Assembly: GCF_019097595.1 (NCBI RefSeq)
Contig: NC_080718.1
Location: forward strand, 16,637,157-16,701,156
Reading direction: 5' to 3'
Length of the DNA stretch: 64,000 nt
From: Hemibagrus wyckioides
Lineage: Eukaryota > Chordata > Actinopteri > Siluriformes > Bagridae
The first letter of the stretch is position 1, and each line of letters starts with the position of its first letter. Below are positions 1-14,989 of the stretch, piece after piece. The translations under genes were made by a program, and so were the position numbers. The notes beneath the pieces were generated by a model, which had not been told where the DNA came from, made no database searches, and was given only the letters and a program-made list of their open reading frames with translations.

Positions 1-117
1 CTAAAGATTACAATTTTGTGATTATGTAAAAGTTGTGGAAGACATGCTGCTTTAAGACTAGTACATTTACACAAACAACCAATAGTTAGTTAAAAGTCTT
101 ACTCCCTGTGTGAGTGT

Positions 118-142
118 ATGTATGTGTGTGTGTGTGTGTGTA
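118..142. repeat. (TG)n microsatellite in aspg intron 2
   Basis: A short TG run lies just downstream, on the minus strand, of the aspg exon 2 donor. It reads as CA in the transcript. Confidence 0.8.
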
Positions 143-165
143 TGTTTGTGGGTGTCTATACTTAC

Positions 166-3100
166 GGCAGCACCAGCGTGTTCTCCGGAGGATCGTAGTA
201 CTCATAGAGTCTGGTTTGCAGAGCATATTGTTCATCATGCAGAGTGGGAAGCTTGCGGAGAGCTTTAACCAGGGCATTGGGCTCAGGACACAGCACTGTA
301 AAAGAAATGACAAATACATTCATCATCCAAGTACCATAATAATGCACAATCACTGCAAATCTTTGGTCAATTTTTCAAAACACGTCTTAATGCATGTGTA
401 ATAGAATGTTAATAAACTATCTAAACACCGTATGGTTGGCTTGTAAGTTATTCCATGCACACATCTATTGCAACAACAGTACAGAACATTCAGTACAGTG
501 GCTAATGATTTTATCACACACATTTCACCATCACTATATGACATTAATTAGCAGTGATTATTGGTTGGTTTCATGAATCCAGTGTAAAACTTAACATGCA
601 GATATTCTGGCTTGATCGATTATATTTGGGGGGTTGATGGATGTGAAAGTTGCTTAAACCATTCCTTTAAATATGTAATCCAAATAAAGCATGCAGCGAA
701 AGCAGTTAGTTGTTTACACTGAGGTGTGATTGGTATACATGAAGATTTCAGTTGCAGCTTGTACAAAATTTAACCCGAGAGAACCTTGAACAAGCCAGAG
801 CGTGAGTATATACAACAGGACTTAAAAAGGCAGCTTTTGCCCATAACACAGCCTTGGACTTACAAACAGGACTTTTGGTCAATAATTAATGAATTAAGTA
901 ATAGAAACTGATATTTAATAATGATCTTGACCTCAATCCACTATACTTTTGGTTGCCAAGGCATTATGCCAAGGGGGGGTGGCTCAAGTGGTAAAGGCTC
1001 TGGGTCATTGACCAGAAGATCAGGGGTTCAAACCCCAGCACCACCAAGTTGCCACTGTTGGGCCCTTGAGCAAGGCCCTTAAAACTCTCTGCTCCAGGGG
1101 AGCTGTATCATGGCTGTGCTCTAACCCCAACCTCCAAGGCTGGGATATGCGAAGAAAGAATTTCACTGTGCAGTAATGTATATGTGACAAATAAAGGCTA
1201 TTTCTATCATTTTCAATTTAGCAATCCTTCACTGCAAATACTACAATACTACTATTGTTTACAATAATCAATTCACCATAAATCAAATTACAATTAAATA
1301 AAAATGAATAAATAGAGAAATGGTTGAATAACATTATCTGGCTTTACTCAGTGGTATTACACCTGATGCCCGAAACTGCAGGCCTCTATGCAAAGTCATT
1401 AAATAGGGCTGTGGTGGATCAACAGTTAAGGCTCTGGGGTACTGATAAGGAGGTCAGGATTTAAGCTGCCACTGTTGGGCCCTTGAGCAAGGCCTTTCTG
1501 GTCCAGAAGTGCTGAATCATGGCTGACCCTGTGCTGACCCCAGCTTCAAATGGATATGGGAAGAAAAGCATTTATTGTGCTGTAATTACAAAAACAGGGC
1601 TGCTGCTGCAATAACATCCGGTCATACATTAGCAGTAGGGAATCACTTTATTTCACATTTTCACTCAGTTCATTTTTTTGTATGGTGCCATTTGAGGCTT
1701 CTAGCACTTTCCATTAGCAGACAGACAGCAGCAGATGTGTGAGAGGCAAGGAGTTCCTCAAGAATTTATGTTTCACCTGTGAATTTTATGTCAGCATTTA
1801 GGTCATTTGACTAGTGTAGGATTGGGGGGTATGCAATGTAGTCTGTTGTTATTCATTCAAAAAGTAATAATAGAGGGAGGGAGGGAGGGAGGGAGGAAGG
1901 AAGGAAGGAAGGAAGGAAGGAAGGGTGAATGGCAGACAGACAGACACTGGTAGAAAGAGGACAAATAGAGTGATGCATGCAGAAAGTCAAATGGAGTGAG
2001 AGAGTGATACAAGTCTATAGATAGAGAGAGTGTGCTATTAGTAGAAAGACAGAATGAGTGTGGGAGTCATACAGGTGAATTGACAGAAAGAAAAAAATCA
2101 GATATTTACTACAGCTTGGAATGCAAGGAATGAGTGACTGTGTGCTTTTGGCAGACTGATAGAAAAAAGGCTGGAGAGAGTATTAATAGAAAGATAGATG
2201 AATTGAGTCCTACACTGACAGGGTGAAAGGGAGAGAAGAGGGAAATCATGCCCTGTGTGATATTTGACAGATGGGGTTTGAATCATGATCATTCAGAACA
2301 GGGCTCTGAACACTCCATTAAGTGTATGAGAGTTTTTATGATATTTGACCATCCACTACAGGAAAATTGTGATCAGTAAGACAAATAAAGCCTGATAAGT
2401 CAGAACAGCTGATCTTGCTGAATGTTACCTGAAATTTTTTGAAGTCATAATAATCCAGAATTTTCAATGAAAACGTTTGACCAATTGACCTATTTAACTT
2501 ACTTTTTAACACGCAGTATCATGTATGACAACAAAGCTGAATCTAATCTAATCTAATTTGATTGCTTGTACTGCGCAATGTTGTCTTCAGAGTGGGCGGG
2601 GTACAGTCTGGACAGGGCACTGGTCCATCACAGCGCACACTCCCTCACGTCCATTCTCACCCATCAGACAATTTATACATGCTTATTATGCATGTCTTTG
2701 GATGGGGGAGGAAACTGGAGTACCTGGAGCATGGTGCTGACCACTAAACCACCTTGACCGCAATTAGAAAAGTAAGATCACACTAAGAACAGGCTGAAAG
2801 GAGTAGCATGTAGAACTATAAATGTAATATAAATGTAAACATTGGATCTCAAGAAGAAGAAGAAGAAGAAGAAGAAGAAGAAGAAGAATTTTAGCTAGCA
2901 GAACACAAAGAATGGGAATCCTGTACAAAACTGCCTCAAATGAACTGTACATAAGTCTCATAAGCAGGTCTGAAAGCTGTGTTCGCCCTCATGCTGCCCC
3001 TGAGCCCTAGGCTACTACCTATATGGCCTATGTCATGATCCACCAGCGCGTGTCTCTTCACCTGTGTAGCTGTGTAGATTATACAGTGTAATCACGTTGT

Positions 3101-3457
3101 CAAAACAGACAACAAAACAAACAGCAATCAGCTCCAACAACAGGTGTGGTTAGTGAAGAGAAAGCGCTATAGGTGACTGGCTTTACCGTCATTGTGGTAC
3201 ATCATTCCTATTGTCCCTCCGGTGTTGATGACCAGCACACGCGCCTCAGCGCTCGGACTCACATCCAAAGAGTCCACGCTTTGACTAGCTGATATTCTTC
3301 TCCTCCGAGATGCTCCCATTCTGTACAGAGACGACTGCGATTGAAATGCATCCGACTGGTCGAGCTGGGATAAAGTAGTGTGAGATAGAGCCCGTGCCAG
3401 TGAAGTCATATCGCCTGGAGAAGGGAGCCCTGAAGTGGATTTCCGAGTCTCCGCCAT
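166..3457 (-). CDS. aspg: ASPG, 60 kDa lysophospholipase / L-asparaginase-like enzyme, first two coding exons (partial)
   Basis: Two coding exons read on the minus strand: exon 1 at 3187-3457 and exon 2 at 166-295. The GTAAAG donor at 3186-3181 joins the acceptor at 297-296 and phase is kept. The gene continues left of the window. Exon 1 starts at an ATG with a Ser-rich N-terminus, followed by VLVINTGGTIGMMY. This is the asparaginase N-terminal signature, and its TGGTI threonine is the family nucleophile. Exon 2 gives PEPNALVKALRKLP and ends before an LVLP motif, as in vertebrate ASPG. The family hydrolyses L-asparagine and, in ASPG, lysophospholipids, with ankyrin repeats further downstream that are not in this window. 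About 133 residues are visible. The family call is firm; substrate use in this species is inferred. Confidence 0.9.
973..1213 (+). mobile_element. tRNA-derived SINE
   Basis: The head reads like a tRNA: GTGGCTCAAGTGGTAAAGG resembles an A box and GGTTCAAACCC a B box. A body follows with GCCACTGTTGGGCCCTTGAG and a tail ending near AATAAAGGC. A second, more decayed copy in the same orientation lies 430 bp downstream, which supports a dispersed family. The exact ends are uncertain. Confidence 0.75.
1405..1590 (+). mobile_element. tRNA-derived SINE, decayed second copy
   Basis: This shares GCCACTGTTGGGCCCTTGAG, ATCATGGCTGACCCTGTGCT and a GATATGGGAAGAAA-like tail with the SINE at 973-1213. The tRNA-like head has lost part of its B box. 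Confidence 0.65.
1873..1925. repeat. (GGGA)n/(GGAA)n purine microsatellite
   Basis: A pure purine tract of GGGA units passing into GGAA units, within aspg intron 1. Confidence 0.9.
2560..2757 (-). mobile_element. V-SINE-like fragment, antisense
   Basis: Read on the minus strand this contains CCAGTTTCCTCCCCCATCCA, AAAGACATGCATAA and, later, GTGATGGACCAGTGCCCTGT. These are the ordered conserved blocks of fish V-SINE (DANA/Mermaid-like) elements. Parts of the central region are missing. Confidence 0.6.
2852..2888. repeat. (AAG)n microsatellite
   Basis: About twelve AAG units in aspg intron 1. Confidence 0.9.
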
Positions 3458-3964
3458 AGCTACTGTTTGCTAGCGATTACAGCAGTCAAGGTCTTATAGG
3501 CACGAAGCGAGTGTATGGAAGGCCATTGGGGTCGTGCTACTGCATTCTGAGGCCAACACGTGTACGGATATTCTTGATATATCTCTCTCTGACACTGTTA
3601 TGGAATCATCTGCCCCAGCTGTGCAAACCATATCTCCAAATGGGGTGTTTATAAAACTTAGTTTTCGACCTGAAGCATTAGTTGTACCTCATTGTTAGTC
3701 CACGTGTGTGAGTCCTTGTTTGTGTTCTTCTTTTGGCTCACCACATTGCTAACCAGGATACTAGATCAGGAAGATCAATGAATGAATAAATGAATGAACT
3801 ATTGTCCATGTTGTTACACATACATGCTCTTAAAAGTGAGACATTTGAAATAACAGGGTGTAACACACTATCAACACATAATTCACTGGCATGCTACTTT
3901 TCAAATCCTTTCATTTTTTTGTGAGGATTGAGATATTTACAGAAACATTGTTTCTTGGGATCAG

Positions 3965-4012
<48 letters not shown>

Positions 4013-5103
4013 ATAAGTAAAAGCATAAAAAATATAGTAAAAGAAGTATTATATAGTAATCAATGTAAAACCATGTCCTGGTTGGTGGAGTAGAAGATCA
4101 GTAAAGCAAATTTTATTATTAATAGGACCATCTGCCTGAAATTAAAGTCTATCATGGGTTGAGGGAATAAATCTTTTTGGTGTATTATTCTCAAAAGACA
4201 TGCCTCTATGTAGACCCCAAAGGCTTTCCATAGTTGGCTCACAGCTACATATTACTTTTATTTCTGGAAAGCAGGATCCTAAATTAAATTGCCTGCTCAA
4301 AGTTACAGCTACTTGTTTGGGCAGGAGATGATCGGGAATCTTTTACAAGATTATCAGGAAGCATGGCAAACATATCACACATGACAGTGTTGTCAAGATG
4401 GGAGCCAAATTTGGGAAAGACGACTCTTTTTATGTTTGTAAAGAAATGGCAATCATGTAGAGAAAGTTTGGTAAATAAAGTTCTGTTCTTAGTTAATTTC
4501 CTCATGTATGGAGACTTTTGGGACAACTTGTATTTTATAAATGTGCATCTGTATATGTGCTAATCTGTGCTAAATTGTGATACAATTTCTTAAATGGCTT
4601 TAATCTGTTCTCCAAAGATGAATGATCTAGCCATTGTGAGACTGAGTGAGAGAGTGATACAAGTGGGTTGATAGAAATTTGGAGTGAGTTGCTGCATCTA
4701 AATTTGCCCATTATACATTCATTATATTTTGCATAAAAGCATGTACCATTGTATTTAATTATCAGCAAAAGAGTATGCAAATACTAACATATCATGTAAC
4801 AGAACACTGTTAACTAGTTACGCACATCATTACTGTGAACAAACTGCTCTTCTACAGTCATTATTTCTTATATAATATCCGCTATCTAATCTTAATATCT
4901 TAATTATCTTAATTTACCATTTACTTTATTTATTTTAGCATATTTTATTTATAGCTCTCTAAATGATAAAAGATTATTAGTAGTAGTAGTAGCAGTTACT
5001 AGTAGTAGTAGTTGTAGATTTTTTGTTGTTACCCCCAATACACATGGCTGTGAAACCTGAGCCAGTAAGTGTACCGTGCTCCTCACAGCCAAGCGTTCAC
5101 GTG
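3458..5103. other. Intergenic stretch between aspg and the tRNA gene
   Basis: The aspg 5' UTR and promoter must lie in the first few hundred bases, but no TATA box or clear start site was recognised. An ATT microsatellite of about 14 units lies at 3967-4011. The remainder is AT-rich with no supported gene. Confidence 0.5.
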
Positions 5104-5186
5104 ACCAGGATGGCCGAGTGGTTAAGGCGTTGGACTTAAGATCCAATGGATATATGTCCTCGTGGGTTCGAACCCCACTCCTGGTA
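5104..5186 (+). tRNA. tRNA-Leu (anticodon UAA)
   Basis: An 83-nt class II tRNA gene. The acceptor stem ACCAGGA (5104-5110) pairs with TCCTGGT (5179-5185), and the discriminator is A5186. The anticodon stem TTGGA/TCCAA encloses loop CTTAAGA, giving anticodon TAA at 5137-5139. A long variable arm follows, as expected for leucine. The T arm GTGGG-TTCGAAC-CCCAC is intact, the internal A box TGGCCGAGTGG and B box GGTTCGAACC match consensus, and a TTTT run at 5193-5196 would stop RNA polymerase III. No intron. It looks functional. Confidence 0.95.
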
Positions 5187-7423
<2,237 letters not shown>

Positions 7424-8520
7424 TGACCGCTTGCTTTGGCCTGGACTATTTTAGTTAAGAAGGAAAAAAAAAAAAATTCCAAGGAATAAACTTAACAACA
7501 GTTACTTCAGTATGCGCAAAAAGTTTGAATTATATTTTCATTTATTTTTTTGATTGTTGAAATGACCCCTTAACTAATAATTTATATCTTTTGAATGAGA
7601 TTGGGTTTGCTTGCTTTGTAGCTTGGCCACCTTCCTTAATTAACTGTTGTTTAAAGTATTTCTGATTTTTTTCTTAATGCAGAATCTATATTTTTTTTCC
7701 TAATGATGTAGGGCTTTCTATTTCTGATTCATTCTTTCGTTTTGATTTCATTTTTGGTTAAAAACCTATTCTTTTTGGAACCTTTCTGTCTGTCGTCTGT
7801 GTTTTTGGAGTCTGTGTGAGGAAGAAAAGAAGAAAAAAAAAAATGAAGGTCTGTCTCCTGCAAATAGTCCTTGGATGTGGTGTATTAAGAAAGCTTATTA
7901 ATAAGCGAGATGTTTCAGACCGTAGGACAGTCTTACTGACAAAATTGTAACAAATTCAATAGCCGATTGTGTCACCGGTTAAACTTTACCATTGTCATGA
8001 TGTCCCTGGCATCGCAAAATGGTTAAACTGTAAATGACCCCATGAAACATTTATTATATGCAAGTCTATGATATTTACTCTGGAAGGAGCACATGACATT
8101 CATAAACTGTTTAAAAAGGAAAAAAAAATAACCACGACAACAGTAATAATAATAATCTACATCACGCTGTCACATGGTTCAAAATCGAACCCTGGGGTTT
8201 CTTTATTGTCATGTAGCCCAAAAGTCAAGTAAAGCAGCTGAATACCTTTTATTTTGTAATCCATTAAGACCTTTTTTGTACCACTTAGGCTAATTTCAGT
8301 CTACGAGTATGTCAGTTGAAGTCATGAAGTCATGTGTCTTCACAGTGTGGGATTGTTACCCTCTTGCATTTCCACCGTAGTGCTTGCATCAGAGTGAACT
8401 GAACTTGCCATAGAAATGGGGGATCTTTCACATGACTCATTTTTCTCATTGCTTTACTCATTTCAAAAACCATTGTACAGAGACTGATTGTAATTGTAAC
8501 ATCTAATTAAACTTAGACAT
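7424..8520 (+). other. arf6: Probable arf6 3' UTR
   Basis: AT-rich sequence after the arf6 stop. Candidate polyadenylation signals are AATAAA at 7485-7490 and ATTAAA at 8506-8511. ARF6 messages usually have long 3' UTRs, so the distal signal is plausible. No other gene was recognised. Confidence 0.5.
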
Positions 8521-11500
8521 TTTAAAGATTTTACTTTATTCTTGTTTCGATCCATTTTTCAGACCTTGAAAGTAATTTCTTAACTGAGTTACGTACAGGG
8601 ATTTTTTTTTTGTGTGACAGAATTTAAAGACTGAAATGAGTGAGGGGAAATTCTGAACAAACTTTTAGGTGGTTATGTGCTCATTATCTGAGTCCTGGTT
8701 TGTCTGTAAATGGAAAGCTGTTTCAGGATCTATTTTATAGTGATTTACAAAATGGGATCAGGATGAAAACCTAAGAAAGAGTTGTAGGAATGTAAAGAAT
8801 TCCTCAATTCAGGTTTAATATTTGACTTCACTCTTGGCTGAATGCTGTTCATTAACCTTCAGGGAAAATATGGGCTTTAGTTAAGCTGCTGTGAGTGGGA
8901 TCTGATGCTGTGCATATTGAGTAGAGAAGTTTAAGGGGAACTTTATCTCTGCTGGCGTCATAGTTTCACCTTACTAAGCGCTCTCGTCTTCTTTGAAAAC
9001 AGGATGCGTCCCTGTTAGTCCCCAAAGGCCACACAGCTGCTAAAGTGCTTCACACAGAGAAAACTGATGGGAAGCTGCTGGTGTGCAGCACAAATGTTTG
9101 TACTGCTGCTGACACAGCTGTTATTGCCAAGTTCTTGACCCACTTGTTGAGCCATCCACCATTTTGAACGCATGAACAAGTGAATCAGTCAACTGCCTTT
9201 TTCCTCTTCCTCCTCACACCAAAACAAGGAAGCGGTCTCACCTGACTTCCTCATGATGTTGCTGGCTGAGCTTATGACTCGCTGCCAGTTGCGAAGTCTA
9301 AACAGTAAGAGATAATTATACTCATCTGCAGTCTTTTAAACTGCTTTTCATGCATGAGCTGCCAAATTGTTCCCTTGAGGGGTTAGAGTTGGGTGAAAAG
9401 AAACATTCACGCCACGTTGTTGCTGAACTTCGCTTTAAACTGAAATATTGAAATACACTTGATAGAAAGTTGGACTGTTCCATTTATAATTAACTGAATT
9501 GCCACTGAATTGCAAAACTGTAATAACAGAAAGAAATCTGGTATATACAGAGGATATGTACATAGCTGCATACATATGCAGAACATGCATGAAAGACTAT
9601 AGTTTACTTTTATGGCTAAATATTTTGAGTGCGTTTGTCAAGGCCAGGGTTTGTCAAGGAATTAAGGAAAGCTCTTTAACAGTAATGCATGTAAAATATA
9701 TCACGGATCCCTCAGTCGAGCCCGCCCAGAATTTTATGATTTTTTTTAATTGTAGAAATGATGAAAAAATCACGGAAACACCATGATATTCAAAAGAGTG
9801 CAGTTTTTCTTAAAATTAGTGTAGATTTGGGCCAAGATGCGTCATGTGATGTCATCACAACAGGCATTCGGCCCTCGTCAAATCACGTGCATCAAATGTG
9901 AATAGAGGTATTAGAGGAAGTAATTACATGTGTCTTCACTGGTGTACTTTCCTGTGCTTTAAATAGTTTTCTCCAAAAAAAGAAAACTTTCTGCAAGGTG
10001 CGAATTTTGATAAAAAACCAACAAAATCAAGCATTTTTGGCTGTAACAATTAAAAACAAACAAAGAGTAAACAAAAAAGGAGGCATGTATTGTGAACATT
10101 AATACATTTTATTTTGATACACTTGCATAACCCACTTGTATTAAATTTATTAAATGCTTGCTGACTTTTATATGCATAATTATGTTATTAATGGTGGGGC
10201 TGTGGGTTTTATTACTGTAAGAAAATGAGAAAATCATGAAGCCCCAGGCTGTTTCATGGTCCCCTGGTGATCCCCAGTCTTCGCTTGGGTCTAAACAACA
10301 ATTTGTGAATTGTTTTGCATTTTCTATAAACTGTACAGTCTGTATAAGGTGGTGTAAATGGTCAGTCAAGCTCTAATAACAAGGTTCTAATCAAATGTAG
10401 TGCCGTGTGGTTCTGCTGAATTGTTTGCCTCACTTCTGGTGAACATATGATAAAAGTGCACTTTCTATTGATGTTAATGGAGTCTTAAGAGAATCAGAAG
10501 CTTGTCTCTTTTATCAGCACAAAGATTTTTTTTCCACAGGTGGAATGTAAAGGCTTGCTGTCAAGAGGAAGTGTGACAAAGACTTTCCAAATAGCTCCAC
10601 TCGCATCTGAGAGTTTCACTTCCACTTCAGACAGCTGCATGTAACCGTCTAACCCTTTCCAGGCATCAGTGATCCTTTCAAGAGGGCGTTTTCTTAAAAT
10701 GATTAATTGTAAGCATTATGACCTAGTTGCAAAATATGTCAATTGCCCAAAACCTCATATTAACACACAGTCATGTATTTGCTGCATACTTTGTTCCTTC
10801 TATCTCCTTATGCCAGTCATAGATTTTAACGTGTGTGCATGTGCCTATGCAAGAGTAAGTGGAGGGAAGTGGTCATTGTGGTCACACTGTGTGAGAATGG
10901 GGTGGGACTGCGTGATGAGAATGATGAGCTTATGATTTCAGCTCTGTATTTAGACTATAATGCCAACTATATGCTTGAGAGAACTCATAAAAAATGTTGG
11001 CGGCATTAACACACCCCGGCAATCTCTCTTTTTTTTCTTTTTCTTGAACTAGTTAGGCACAGTGAGCAATAGATAAATGGACACACACAGCAAGTTGAGG
11101 CTTAAAGGTGGTGTTACAGAACCTTAATCACTGAGCTTCAACTGTTCTGATTGTTATAATGTTAAGAATTTGTGATAAAAAAAAAAGATGAAGTTGTATG
11201 TGAATACTTTGTTCATAACTACAGGTACATCACAAATGAATAGAAAAACCACCATGGTGACTTTATAAGGTGCTTGCACATCATCAGCCAACAGAACAGC
11301 TTCAGTGTGCCTCACAGGTTCTGCAAGTCTCTAGAACCATACTGAAAGGATGAACAGACATTCCTTCACTTGGGTGGAGTAATAACTTCATATAGGCTTT
11401 CAGTGGTGTTTCTCTCTAAGGGGGCTTTCACACTAGCAGTTTGGTCTGAGACTTGAGAATGATCTACAGGAAACCACCTACATGGACCCAAACCCGAGCA

Positions 11501-13617
11501 CTATGTCGATTGTTTCTTCCATTATAAATTAGCAGGTCAGGAAGAACTGGCTGAAAGAATGGGTTTGATGCTTGTTTGTAGTGTAATGTAGACATGTATC
11601 AGATCTTATAGCTGGGTGAGGATCAGACTTTGTGGAGTCTGACTGAAGGAGTGCTTTAGTCCTGCCAAGATTAAACACAACAAGGGGGTGTTTACTATCC
11701 CACAAATCATGGTTTGATGCTAAGAAGGACTTTGTGGGATGGCTTGGCTGAACTCTATTTTCGGCAATTATAGGATTAGTTTGATTTCAGTTTTTTTTTC
11801 CACTCAGGGAGTGTTTCCTTAATGCCAGCCTAGTTGAACTACATCCAGAATCTTCAGTGCACTCTGGGAAACTGATATGAGTTACAGTGTTACAGGCAGC
11901 AGAGATAGGCTTTGACTTCACATGGACGAGGGTGTGCCCATGCCACCTATCAGATAACCTTACACGCTATCTGTGTCCTGTCAGTTAGCAGTGTGAAAAT
12001 GTATCTCTGGCTGGCCGAAAGCTGTATCAGGTTGATTTGTTGTCCACAGGTTTGGCTCCATGGAGGGAGGATACATTTCGAAGGTACAGCTTTTTGTTCT
12101 TTGTAAGCCATAGCATACAGAATTGGCTGAGTTGGTAATGTAGCAGTGGGCGTCCTGTAGTGTTTGCATTCCTAAACCTGACCTTGGCCTTGCTCAGTTA
12201 CAGATGTTCTCAGATGACACTGGTAATAGAGAGGCGAGGATTGGAAAAAGACAGAGAACAGGAAAGACAACAGAAGGTCGTGGGCTGCCAGCTTGACATT
12301 TTTAAAGGAAGATGATAAAAACTGAACTATGTCTCTTTCTTTTTCTGTCTCCTGAATCTACATACTGCTAAATCACAGTATTTTGTTGAAGGAAAAGTGA
12401 CAGGTGTTAGAATCACAGACGAACCTTATCAATATCTATGTCCTTAAACATGTACACACTCTTTTTCATTTCCTTCATTTGTTTTTTACACATAAAAGAA
12501 ATACTGTGTGAATGAGCATTTCTAAGGGAATGTCTGGAATTCTTATGCTGGATTTCCTGAGAGGAAAAAGACAATGAATGGGGAAGCCGCAAAGAGGAAG
12601 GGGGCCGGTCCAGCTGTATAAAAAAAAAAAACTTCCTATCCTACTGTATGGAGCTCAAAGCTCACAGATGAAATCTGGACAGTGAGTGATGTTTCATTAT
12701 CCGTTCCTGCCACGTGCTGAGTGCAAAAGAACCAAATACTAATGTTCTTAACCTTCTATTGTTGTATTGGAGACCTCCTTTAATCTTTCCAATACGTATT
12801 CATCCTTTTACATGTCTACAGAATGCTCCATAGCTATGCATTCTATAACCTGCAGCACTGTATTCAGTATTTGTTCTCAATGGGTATGACTCCAGTCGTG
12901 GAGTTTTGTGTGGTTGCTCACCCTGGTTTAAGGGTGTAACCAGCCAGACGTTTTTGTTTCGATGTGTGTAACACGCATTCACTGCAAGCCCTGTTTGCTT
13001 GACCTGTTGCTGAGGAAACGTTCTGACAGGATTGCTACTGCATGCTTTGAGTGAGTAATTTACACCAGGTTTTGTGGATCAGTGCCATAGGTGGAGCCTG
13101 GTTTCTGTCTTTAAAGCCAAATGTTAGTACTTAAGGAGGAAACAATTTGTTGTCTTCCATCAAATGAACATCATCTCATCACCAGACAGTCAAAAAATGT
13201 ATGTTAATCCAAGCTCCAGATAATAAAACTGTGTATGCTTACGTATCTTGCTTCTATCAAAAATACTTTCAGAAGAATGTATAAAAATGTACATTTCATG
13301 GTGTCTTTGAAATCATAAGAATGTGTGTGAAATCTGTTAATGTCACTGTGGCTAAATATTGGTGAACAAACCAATGATGAAAAAAAACAACAACTTCTTT
13401 TTAAGCCTTTGACCTACTTCAGTGTCTCACCTTTAAGAACCATAAATACTGAATGCTGAGTGATAGCTGAGCATTTACCGCCGTGGGCTACTGATTGGAA
13501 GGTTCTGAGTTCAAAATCCAGTATCACCAAACGGTTACTGTTCAGTCATTAAGCAAGACATCTTAATTGATTGTGTTGAGCAAGTAGGAAATATAACAAA
13601 GTCTTGCTAGTTTTCAT
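8521..13617. other. Gene-poor spacer downstream of arf6
   Basis: About 5 kb with no supported coding exon on either strand. The open frames are short and resemble no family I know. A decayed SINE remnant lies at 13462-13570. Conserved non-coding elements cannot be excluded by eye. Confidence 0.5.
13462..13570 (+). mobile_element. Decayed tRNA-derived SINE remnant
   Basis: GGGCTACTGATTGGAAGGTT, GAGTTCAAAATCCAGTATCA and TTAAGCAAGAC follow the order of blocks seen in the SINE at 973-1213, with many substitutions. Confidence 0.45.
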
Positions 13618-13625
13618 GACATAGT

Positions 13626-14989
13626 CAGAGGTGGACAAAGTACACAACTTCCTTACTTGAGTAAAAGTACAGATACTACTGGTCAAACATTACTCCATTA
13701 CAAGTAAAAGTTGTAAAGACAGGTTTTTACTTAAGTAAAAGTACAGAAGTACTAGTTTTTAAAAGTACTTAAGTATCGAAAGTAAAAAGTAAATGTCAAC
13801 GCATTGTTTTTTGTTGCACTGTTGTATGTAATACTTAGAGTACCTTTTGTAGCAACCTTGTGAATATACTGACCAGTTTGTAGTATCTGTTGAATTAAAA
13901 GCTTTTAGAATGTTACAAAACCTATAGAAATTAAACAACTGAATTGACAAAAAAGATGGGTATAATCATTTTCATTTTTGTTTAACACTCCTACCACCCC
14001 CAACAAAAAAGTACAGGTACATCTCAAAAAATTAGAATATCATGAAAAAGGTCAATATTTTTTGTCAGTTTGTCAGTTCAGAAAGTGAAACCCATATATT
14101 ATATAGATTCATTACACATTGAGTGAAATATTTCAAGCCTTTATTTCTTGAAATTGTGATGATTATGGCTTACAGATAAGGAAAACCCAAAATTCTGTGT
14201 CTCAGAAAATTAGAATATTGTGAAAAAGTTCAATATTGGAAAGTCATGGTGTTACACCCTAATCAGCTAATTACCTCCAAACACCTGCAAAGGTTTCCTG
14301 AGCTTTTAAATGGTCTCTCAGTCTACAGCAACACTGCTTTAACAAAGAGTTATATATATTTCCACATTTCATTTAAGTTCATGCAGTTTTAATATGCATT
14401 TACACCATTCTCAAGGCTCCTCCCTCCTGTGGGCAATATTATCCATTAGAGTGTGCATCGTTCTGCACTTTGAATTTCTACTGGAAGTAGTAGACCATCC
14501 AGGAATATTTGGAATACTCTTTTCAGTATACTACGATTTAGGGAATACTAATTCTAATTTTGAATACTATTTAGGACTATTTTTTACAATTTCATAGTAT
14601 GAGAATTTGGACGCAGAATACGTTTTTGTGTGTTAACTCACATCATTACCAATGTGTTGGTGGTGTATAATATACAAAGCATATCTTCGTCCATTTTGCC
14701 AGCAATTGATCAATTGAGTTCAAAAAATTACGGTAAACCATTGAACTTTACGACAGGTGATGCTACAAGAGTGAAAAAAAATCATCCTCTGAATAACGTA
14801 ACTACTTTCTATTCGATGACCTGGACAGAAATGTAGTGGAGTAAAAAGTAGAATATTTGTCTTTCAAATGGAGTTAAGATAAAGTAAGAAGTATCCAGAA
14901 AAAATAACACAAAAGTAAAGTACAGATACTCAAAAAGTGTACTCAAGTACAGTACTCAAGTAAATGTACTTCTTTACTGTCCACCTCTG
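13626..14989. mobile_element. hAT-type non-autonomous transposon with intact 8-bp target duplication
   Basis: The ends are CAGAGGTGGACAAAGTAC on the left and the reverse complement of CAGAGGTGGACAGTAAAG on the right, followed inward by AAGTACTTNAGTAAAAGTA-type subterminal repeats. The flanks carry the same 8 bases, GACATAGT, at 13618-13625 and 14990-14997, a target duplication of the length made by hAT elements. The element is 1364 bp and carries no transposase frame. A Tc1-like fragment is nested at about 14015-14330, and the part at 14480-14630 looks like another AT-rich element piece. Confidence 0.88.
14015..14330. mobile_element. Tc1/mariner-like fragment nested in the hAT element
   Basis: It begins GTACATCTCAAAAAATTAGA and repeats the motif internally as CTCAGAAAATTAGAATATTG, each followed by a GTGAAAAAG- or ATGAAAAAG-type block. 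This is a common teleost Tc1-type repeat. Its absence from the hAT ends indicates that it inserted later. Boundaries are approximate. Confidence 0.6.

Larger units (their letters stand above)
296..3186 (-). other. aspg intron 1
   Basis: A 2.9 kb intron between the two visible aspg exons. It holds two related tRNA-derived SINE copies (973-1213, 1405-1590), a GGGA/GGAA tract, an antisense V-SINE tail and an AAG tract. No exon-like segment was recognised between them. Confidence 0.7.

Noticed and set aside
973..1213. A second tRNA gene
   Set aside because: The A and B boxes are present, but the acceptor and anticodon stems do not pair and the body continues as a SINE.
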